Source of the DNA: Bacteroidota bacterium
GTDB lineage: Bacteria > Bacteroidota > Bacteroidia > Chitinophagales > Saprospiraceae
NCBI GenBank assembly: GCA_016124585.1
Contig: WGNL01000006.1
Location: 1-64,000, forward strand
Length of the DNA stretch: 64,000 nucleotides
Direction: 5' to 3'
Position numbers and translations under genes: made by a program. The notes below the pieces were generated by a model, which saw nothing but the letters and a program-made list of their open reading frames with translations, had not been told where the DNA came from and did not search any database. Shown here one piece after another: positions 59,437-64,000 of this stretch (its first letter is position 1; each line of letters begins with the position of its first letter).

Positions 59437-59934
59437 ATGAAGCAAGCGACAATTTCTCTGTTTCTTTTTCTCTGCTTCGCAATGGTTGCGACAGCGCAAA
59501 AAACAGTGCCCAATGTGAACGTAAAAACCCTTAACGGCCAAGTGGTCAACCTCAAAGAATACGCTGCAAAAAGCGGAAAAATCGTCGTTATTGACTTTTG
59601 GGCATCTTGGTGCTCACCTTGCAAAAAAGAATTGGACACGGTAGCTGACTATTACGAAGAATGGCAGAAAAAATACGGTGTTGAATTGTTGGCAATCACC
59701 ATTGACAACCAAAAAGGTCTTCCAAAAGTACCTAGCATCGTGGAGTCCAAAGGATGGGATTACACCATTTTTGCTGGCAATGAAGAGGACATGCGCAATG
59801 CCTTCAATTTCCAGACCATCCCGCAAACATTAGTGGTGGATAAAAATGGCAACATCGTCTTTGAGCACAGCGGTTATGTGCCGGGCGACGAGGAAGAACT
59901 CGAAAAAGCTGTTGTAAAAGCAGCCGGAAAGTAA
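59437..59934 (+). CDS. TlpA-like exported thioredoxin
   Basis: The 165-residue protein has a signal peptide (about 1-20) and a thioredoxin fold with WASWCSPCKKE (C59, C62) and the cis-proline loop TIPQT about residue 130. It has the LNGQVVNLKEY start of the TlpA/ResA type. It should reduce or shuffle disulfides in the periplasm. It is divergent from the DUF6029/Omp28 pair, which also has CxxC or CxxxxC motifs. Confidence 0.92.
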   Translation: MKQATISLFLFLCFAMVATAQKTVPNVNVKTLNGQVVNLKEYAAKSGKIVVIDFWASWCSPCKKELDTVADYYEEWQKKYGVELLAITIDNQKGLPKVPSIVESKGWDYTIFAGNEEDMRNAFNFQTIPQTLVVDKNGNIVFEHSGYVPGDEEELEKAVVKAAGK

Positions 59935-59953
59935 TTTTCTTTATTGGTTTCGA

Positions 59954-60002
59954 AAAAAAGATCAGGGGCCTCGATTCAAAATTGAGGCTCCTGATCTTTT
60001 TT
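59954..60002. terminator. Bidirectional terminator after the TlpA-like gene and the Rieske operon
   Basis: A 19-bp stem with one G-U pair (59954-59972 with 59984-60002) has A and T tracts on the two sides. It is 19 bp after the TlpA-like stop and 14 bp after the last gene of the 60-63 kb operon. Confidence 0.88.
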
Positions 60003-60016
60003 AAAACTGGTTAGTT

Positions 60017-60844
60017 TTATTTGCAAAGTGGCAGTTCCTTCCTCATAGTTTCCGGTGCCAATGCTAGATTTTTATCAGCAAATTTGTAGAGCACCATCCA
60101 ATCACCCACCATTTTCACTTCCCCGCAAACCACCACTTGGTCGCCCACATAGGGCAAAATTTGGTCGTTCAGCGGAGAACCATCCTCATTCACCAGCAGG
60201 TAATATTCCAAATTGCCGTTGTCGGAAATAGTCTTCAAAACGGGTGGAATGCCGCCAGCGATACAGCGTGCACCACAGGAGCGGTGGGGTTTCCCGTAGC
60301 CCGGTTTCATGACACCGAATAGGCATTTTGGGTCGGCGATTTCACCTACAAAAGTCCCTGAACCAATCGGTTTAAATGGTAGCATTACGTGTATTCCTGT
60401 CGTGTCCAGCATCAAGGAAGTAATTTTTTCCACTTCCATCATGGTCTTGCCGTCATGGTAAATTAGGGAGCCTTGCAGTTTCACGAACTGACCATCGAGG
60501 CTGTGTTTCAAGTTTTTTTCAAGGTCGCTGATTTCTTCTCCCATACCGTGTTTTCCAGGTTTCACCAATAAAATATGCTGGAAGATGAGCTTGTCATTCA
60601 CGTCATTTCCTCGATAAATCTCTAAAAATGGAGCGGGCGTGGTAATCAAAGCCCCCTCCAGTTCCGTGGTTTCCCCGAATTCAAAATTGGACGACACAAA
60701 TCCCCGTTGATTCAACGCCAGCAAGGCCCCAATGATTGGAACTATCACGCACACCGCGACGATAAACATTCTCACCCTTCGGGAAATGCCATCTGGTGCG
60801 GCCTCTTGCCAGCCGATGTAGAATTCATCCGTTTGCTTCTCCAT
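60017..60844 (-). CDS. Membrane-anchored protein with DPKC...CGARC motif
   Basis: The 275-residue protein has a short cytoplasmic start, one membrane helix (about 25-45) and an outside part of two beta-rich, OB-fold-like segments (about 60-150 and 200-260). Between them lies a conserved-looking motif with three cysteines, DPKC (C174), ... HRSCGARC (C190, C194), followed by IAGGIPPV. I recall this motif from uncharacterised membrane proteins but know of no function; metal or heme binding, or thiol chemistry, is possible. It overlaps the Rieske gene by 20 bases and should be translated with it. Confidence 0.7.
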   Translation of the reverse strand: MEKQTDEFYIGWQEAAPDGISRRVRMFIVAVCVIVPIIGALLALNQRGFVSSNFEFGETTELEGALITTPAPFLEIYRGNDVNDKLIFQHILLVKPGKHGMGEEISDLEKNLKHSLDGQFVKLQGSLIYHDGKTMMEVEKITSLMLDTTGIHVMLPFKPIGSGTFVGEIADPKCLFGVMKPGYGKPHRSCGARCIAGGIPPVLKTISDNGNLEYYLLVNEDGSPLNDQILPYVGDQVVVCGEVKMVGDWMVLYKFADKNLALAPETMRKELPLCK

Positions 60845-61913
60845 CTGATTTTTCGATTTTGGTTAATCGTTTTAACGCGCTGTGAATAGGACAGGGCGGG
60901 CGCTCCGTGCCTTCCTGGTAGGGCGTTGGGTTCACGTACACCCAACCGTCCAGCAGTTTCACATCGTAGGTTTCCACTTTTTCGGTGAAAGGTGGCGGCG
61001 ATTGGCCGTTGTGCGGCAGGTACTGGTAGCCGTGCCAAGGGCAAGTGATGCAGCCGTCCACAATTTTTCCCTCACCGAGCGGCCCGTTCTGGTGACGGCA
61101 CAGGTTGTTAATGGCCGACAGCTTGTTTTCGTATTTGAAAATGGCAATATTTTCACCGTCAATCAGCACAGTTTTCGCCCGATTTTCGGCGATGTCTTCG
61201 ACTGCACAGACCCGGACGAAACCTTCGGTTTCTCGCTCGCTTGGTTCGTTTGTTTGTTTTTTATTCAAAATAGCTGCCCAAACATGAAGCCCCGTTACTG
61301 TTAATATGCCCAACCCTAAAACCCCAATCAGTACAGGCGATTTTTCCAGTTGAATAACACCTAGTAACACGTGCGCCACGAGCATTGCGTAAGCAAAATA
61401 GACTATCATGTGCAGCGCTTTCCAAACCTTGGGACTGAGGTTTTTTAGCCAAAAATCATGACTCGTGGCTGCCATCAACAGCAAGATAAGCAAAGCGAAA
61501 AAACCAAAAATTTCAAAAGGAAACCTACCAATGGAGTTGTAATTCACATTGGAAATAAACATGGAAACGAGCGGGTCAGCATTGCCGAAGGCTTGGAATT
61601 GGATGATATTGAAAACACCGTGAACCAGTGCCACGCAGCACATCGTCACGCCCAAGTGGCGGCGGTTGTAGAGTAATGGCAAAAACCGAGGGTCAATCCT
61701 TGTCAGTGGCCCCATGCACAGAATGATATGCAGCATAAAAAAAGCCAGCGTACCAGTGGCCCGGATGATGAGCGTTTCGGCGGTGATGGTTGGGTAAAAA
61801 ATGAGTTGCAGCCCGATGAAAACTGCAATGAACAGCCCCATGAAACCGAACATGAGTCGGTCGTAGATTTTTTTCTGGCGGTTCCAAAGTATGGGGGCGT
61901 AGTTGACGCTCAT
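60825..61913 (-). CDS. Ferric-reductase-like membrane protein fused to a Rieske [2Fe-2S] domain
   Basis: The 362-residue protein has six membrane segments in its first 215 residues with histidines in the pattern of heme-binding ferric-reductase-like (cytochrome b-type) domains: FFMLHIILCMG, ALVHGVFNI, WKALHMIVYFAYAMLVAHV. The C-terminal 130 residues are a Rieske domain with all cluster ligands: C272 and H274 (CRH), C291 and H294 (CPWH). It may pass electrons between quinol or another donor and the Rieske centre. The natural donor and acceptor are unknown. Fused layouts of this type exist but are not well studied. It is the fourth gene of five in one operon. Confidence 0.82.
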   Translation of the reverse strand: MSVNYAPILWNRQKKIYDRLMFGFMGLFIAVFIGLQLIFYPTITAETLIIRATGTLAFFMLHIILCMGPLTRIDPRFLPLLYNRRHLGVTMCCVALVHGVFNIIQFQAFGNADPLVSMFISNVNYNSIGRFPFEIFGFFALLILLLMAATSHDFWLKNLSPKVWKALHMIVYFAYAMLVAHVLLGVIQLEKSPVLIGVLGLGILTVTGLHVWAAILNKKQTNEPSERETEGFVRVCAVEDIAENRAKTVLIDGENIAIFKYENKLSAINNLCRHQNGPLGEGKIVDGCITCPWHGYQYLPHNGQSPPPFTEKVETYDVKLLDGWVYVNPTPYQEGTERPPCPIHSALKRLTKIEKSDGEANG

Positions 61914-61929
61914 TGTTTTTGAATTGTGG

Positions 61930-62367
61930 TCACAGCTTCAAGGTCGCTATTTTGAGGTGTGTGATAGGGTCAAAAAGCAGCAGGTATTCTTGCCCAGAAA
62001 GGTTTTTCCCCGCATCGAGTCGGTAGATTTTTCGACTCGAAAGACTACCGAGCAGCTTACCCGTTGCTGGGTCGGCATTTTCATCAGCAATTAAATACAC
62101 CAACGTGGATGGGTTGGTCAATGCCTGTTTCAATTCAATTTCCACTTGCCGCTCGCCCGTCGCCGAATCTTGGCGAAGTGTAGCAACCAACAGGTCAGAA
62201 CTCGCTGTTTTTACTACTTTCGGCAATGCTTCAGGTTGATTATCAGGTGTGCTTGGGCTGGTTCTTTCCGCTGGAATGACAGCAATGGCCGCCACCAACA
62301 AAATAGGAAGCAACCCTGCCAGAAAAAACCAGATGCGGCGGTGGTATTTTCTCAAATTGGGGGTCAT
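61930..62367 (-). CDS. Small single-pass membrane protein of the Rieske operon
   Basis: The 145-residue protein has an N-terminal membrane helix (about 12-33: IWFFLAGLLPILLVAAIAV) and an outside beta-rich domain (about 60-145) with EIELKQALTNPSTLVYLIADE and KIYRLDAGKNLSGQEYLLLFDPI. I do not recognise the family. Its ATG overlaps the stop of the gene upstream (ATGA), and the Rieske gene begins 16 bp after its stop, so all are coupled. It may be an accessory subunit. Confidence 0.68.
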   Translation of the reverse strand: MTPNLRKYHRRIWFFLAGLLPILLVAAIAVIPAERTSPSTPDNQPEALPKVVKTASSDLLVATLRQDSATGERQVEIELKQALTNPSTLVYLIADENADPATGKLLGSLSSRKIYRLDAGKNLSGQEYLLLFDPITHLKIATLKL

Positions 62368-62567
62368 GCGCTTCGAAGGTATTTTCGTAGTAAAACTGGC
62401 CAAAGCAAAACGGAACCGGGCAACAGTAAAAGCCGTAGTTTCCAAGGACTGCCGCTCACCCCTCCATCAACTTTGTCCACGCCTTTGACCACGAACCACA
62501 CGCTGAACATCAATCCAATGGTCAGGTATAGGTAGAATCCATAGACAAATAGGATGGCCAGTTTCAT
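62364..62567 (-). CDS. 67-residue membrane protein of the Rieske operon
   Basis: The product has one or two hydrophobic segments (about 3-28 and 45-58), a glycine-rich middle (VDKVDGGVSGSP) and a basic end (LRKYLRSA). It is encoded 14 bp after the SDR gene and overlaps the next gene by four bases. Such overlaps at both sides and continuous strand direction support it as a real gene. It looks like a small subunit of a membrane complex; no family is recognised. Confidence 0.65.
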   Translation of the reverse strand: MKLAILFVYGFYLYLTIGLMFSVWFVVKGVDKVDGGVSGSPWKLRLLLLPGSVLLWPVLLRKYLRSA

Positions 62568-62581
62568 TCAAGACTTGTTTT

Positions 62582-63268
62582 TCAAGCTTCGTTGTAAACT
62601 TTCAGGACAGTTTCCCGCAGCGTTTTACCAGCGTCAGTCAGCAAGAAGGCAATGTTTTCGGCGATGTCCGAGGCTTTTATCCATTTTGAAAAATCGGCAT
62701 CGGGCATGGCATGGCGGTTGGGCGGTGTGTCAATCGTACTGGGTACAATGACGGTGGCGGTGATATGCTTGCCTTTTCCAGCGGCATTGATGAGTTCGGC
62801 GAGATGAAAAACGAGGGATTTTCCCAGTGAATAAGCAACATTGTTTTTCCCGGCGTGAGCGTCAAGTGCTGGCCTTGCCCCAACGAGGATAAACTGCCCG
62901 CCGCCCATTTTTTCAAAATGCTCCAACAACGGGCGCACCACGAAATAGGCGGTTTTGAAGTTCAGCGCAATTTGCTTGTCAATGGCAGCGGAATCCGTAT
63001 CCTTGATACCTCCAGCCGCATAGCCGCCAACCAACAATACCGCAGCACAAATGCCGGGGTGTTGGCCTGTAATTTCCTGTACATATTGGTGGGTTTCCGC
63101 TTCGTCCATCAGGTTCACGACAAGGCTTTCCTTGGTCATTTCATCAAAATTATCGGGAAGTGGGCCGGGGCCGACGGCAGCGCAAACGCCGTAGCCTATG
63201 TCGTAAAGTTTTTTCACTACTTCTGTTCCGAGGTTGCCGTTTGCACCTGTGATTAGGACAGTTTTCAT
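62582..63268 (-). CDS. Short-chain dehydrogenase/reductase family protein
   Basis: The 228-residue product has a Rossmann start MKTVLITGANGNLGTEVV (NAD(P) motif TGxxxxxG), a later YSLGKS with the Y-x-x-x-K catalytic pair, and a PSTIDTPPNRHAMPD loop. This is a typical cytoplasmic oxidoreductase, possibly of the quinoid/dihydropteridine-reductase-like branch by its short length and AAVLLVGGYAAG segment. It is the first gene of the operon that leads to the Rieske gene. Upstream in-frame codons exist, but the ATG at 63268 exactly starts the fold. Confidence 0.87.
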   Translation of the reverse strand: MKTVLITGANGNLGTEVVKKLYDIGYGVCAAVGPGPLPDNFDEMTKESLVVNLMDEAETHQYVQEITGQHPGICAAVLLVGGYAAGGIKDTDSAAIDKQIALNFKTAYFVVRPLLEHFEKMGGGQFILVGARPALDAHAGKNNVAYSLGKSLVFHLAELINAAGKGKHITATVIVPSTIDTPPNRHAMPDADFSKWIKASDIAENIAFLLTDAGKTLRETVLKVYNEA

Positions 63269-63300
63269 TTTTATGATTGTTTTTTGTGAAGAATGTGTAT

Positions 63301-63308
63301 CAAAATTA
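63301..63308 (-). promoter_or_regulatory. Putative -7 element of the SDR/Rieske operon
   Basis: Minus-strand TAATTTTG matches TAnnTTTG, 32 bp before the SDR start. A TTG follows 22 bp further upstream (complement of 63331-63333). Confidence 0.5.
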
Positions 63309-63465
63309 GTGTTGTTCAATTTCGTTTTTCCAACATGATTGATTGGAAATTGGCCAAAAATAAGGAACTGGGACAGCGTAAATATTTTTAGACAATAATT
63401 TTTTGATAACCTTACAAATACGTAGGTTCGCCACAACAAATTACACCTAACAAGCACAACATTCT

Positions 63466-64000
63466 ATGGAAAACTACCCTCCAATTGCCAGCGTACCTAT
63501 TACCGCATGGGCCGAAGATGATAGACCCCGTGAAAAACTGTTGGCCAATGGCCGTCAAACCCTTTCCGATTCAGAACTCATTGCAATCCTGATTGGCTCC
63601 GGCAGTAGAAATGAATCAGCACTCGCCCTTTCCCAACGCATCCTTGATTCCGTCGGCAAAAACCTGAATGACCTGGGCAAGCGCTCTGTTGCTGAGTTGA
63701 TGAAGTTTAAAGGGATTGGAGAAGCTAAGGCCATCACCATCGCTGCTGCCTTGGAGCTTGGTCGCCGCCGACAAACCGCTGACCTGCCCGAACGCCCGGA
63801 AATTCGGGGCAGCAGGGATGCCTACCACATTCTTGGCCCTTTGCTGCTCGACTTGCCGCACGAGGAGAGTTGGGTGCTTTTTTTAAGCAAAAAAAATAAG
63901 GTCGTTGGGAAGGAAAAACTCAGTATTGGTGGTACGGATGCTACCATCATGGACGCAAAAATTGTGTTTCGAAAGGCGCTGGAAGGGAATGCGGCTGCTA
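63466..64000 (+). CDS. radC: DNA repair-type protein RadC (5' part, runs off the window)
   Basis: The frame opens at the ATG at 63466 and is open to the last base (178 codons seen). It has the UPF0758/RadC N-terminal helix-hairpin-helix part: RPREKLLANGRQTLSDSELIAILIGSG (about 21-47), LMKFKGIGEAKAITIAAALELGRR (about 82-105), and the start of the JAB/MPN domain (HEESWVLFLSKKNKV, about 135-150). The metal motif (HxH...SxxD) must lie beyond the end. Despite its name the family is not a proven repair enzyme. It is divergent from the SDR/Rieske operon. Confidence 0.9.
   Translation, partial: MENYPPIASVPITAWAEDDRPREKLLANGRQTLSDSELIAILIGSGSRNESALALSQRILDSVGKNLNDLGKRSVAELMKFKGIGEAKAITIAAALELGRRRQTADLPERPEIRGSRDAYHILGPLLLDLPHEESWVLFLSKKNKVVGKEKLSIGGTDATIMDAKIVFRKALEGNAAA

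Noticed and set aside
1-64000. CRISPR arrays, tRNA or rRNA genes, integrases and insertion sequences
   Set aside because: No regular spaced direct repeats, no tRNA-like cloverleaf or rRNA sequence and no transposase or recombinase frame was found by reading.

Overview
The window reads as a piece of a Bacteroidota chromosome, most like the Saprospiria-type branch (inference from gene content and signals). Evidence: type IX secretion (T9SS) C-terminal sorting domains of both type A (21.0-23.6 kb, 46.2-48.7 kb) and type B (24.6-26.2 kb), SprB repeats, a carboxypeptidase-regulatory/TonB receptor, DUF6029 and Omp28 proteins, the tiny ribosomal protein THX, a YpdA-type bacillithiol reductase, and repeated matches to the Bacteroidota -7 promoter element TAnnTTTG at sensible distances from starts. 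Coding density is high, gene context is mostly housekeeping, and no insertion sequence, prophage, CRISPR array, rRNA or tRNA was seen.

Layout. 0-7.7 kb: end of an unknown gene, TonB receptor, double-domain FKBP isomerase, L-aspartate oxidase (nadB), a membrane protein and a CBS/cysteine-synthase-like PLP enzyme. 7.9-13.2 kb: feoAB ferrous iron uptake, divergent from a lipoprotein M1 aminopeptidase with a 22-bp palindrome between them. 13.2-18.5 kb: rodA, an outer-membrane barrel protein, a glucosaminidase/LysM wall enzyme, a PIN-like protein and frr. 18.6-28.1 kb: an orphan DUF5682 protein, a large cohesin/SprB T9SS protein, pnuC, a lectin-like T9SS-B protein and a sodium/solute symporter. 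28.1-37.2 kb: SdiA-regulated-like propeller, fdhD, THX, a DUF7009-like protein, a mini-lipoprotein, HU, a zinc-ribbon methyltransferase, cystathionine gamma-synthase, DEAD-box helicase, polysaccharide deacetylase and an unknown AT-rich gene. 37.4-46.2 kb: GH3-family enzyme, BASS transporter, DUF2851, purH, HAD phosphatase, Xaa-Pro aminopeptidase and a Tat-exported Dabb protein. 46.2-56.6 kb: T9SS M1 peptidase, YpdA, HNH nuclease with small partner, mazG, aspS, M23 peptidase and a Kir-type potassium channel. 56.7-60 kb: an Omp28 / DUF6029 / TlpA thiol-redox envelope cluster. 60-63.3 kb: a five-gene operon around a Rieske-fused ferric-reductase-like membrane protein. 63.5 kb to the end: 5' part of radC.

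The most unusual non-coding theme is a family of intergenic fold-back elements built from degenerate 6-10 nt words; the two arms of one element are almost perfectly complementary while the words within an arm have drifted, and each element uses its own word. At least eight occur here. They abut start or stop codons, and a related block of words lies inside a reading frame (DUF5682). Two adjacent inverted-repeat blocks between the 21.0-kb T9SS gene and pnuC, and a terminator-ended stretch without an ORF upstream of purH, are candidates for structured or small RNAs. Several CDS starts were set downstream of the longest possible frame because the extension used a TTG codon or ran into repeat sequence.
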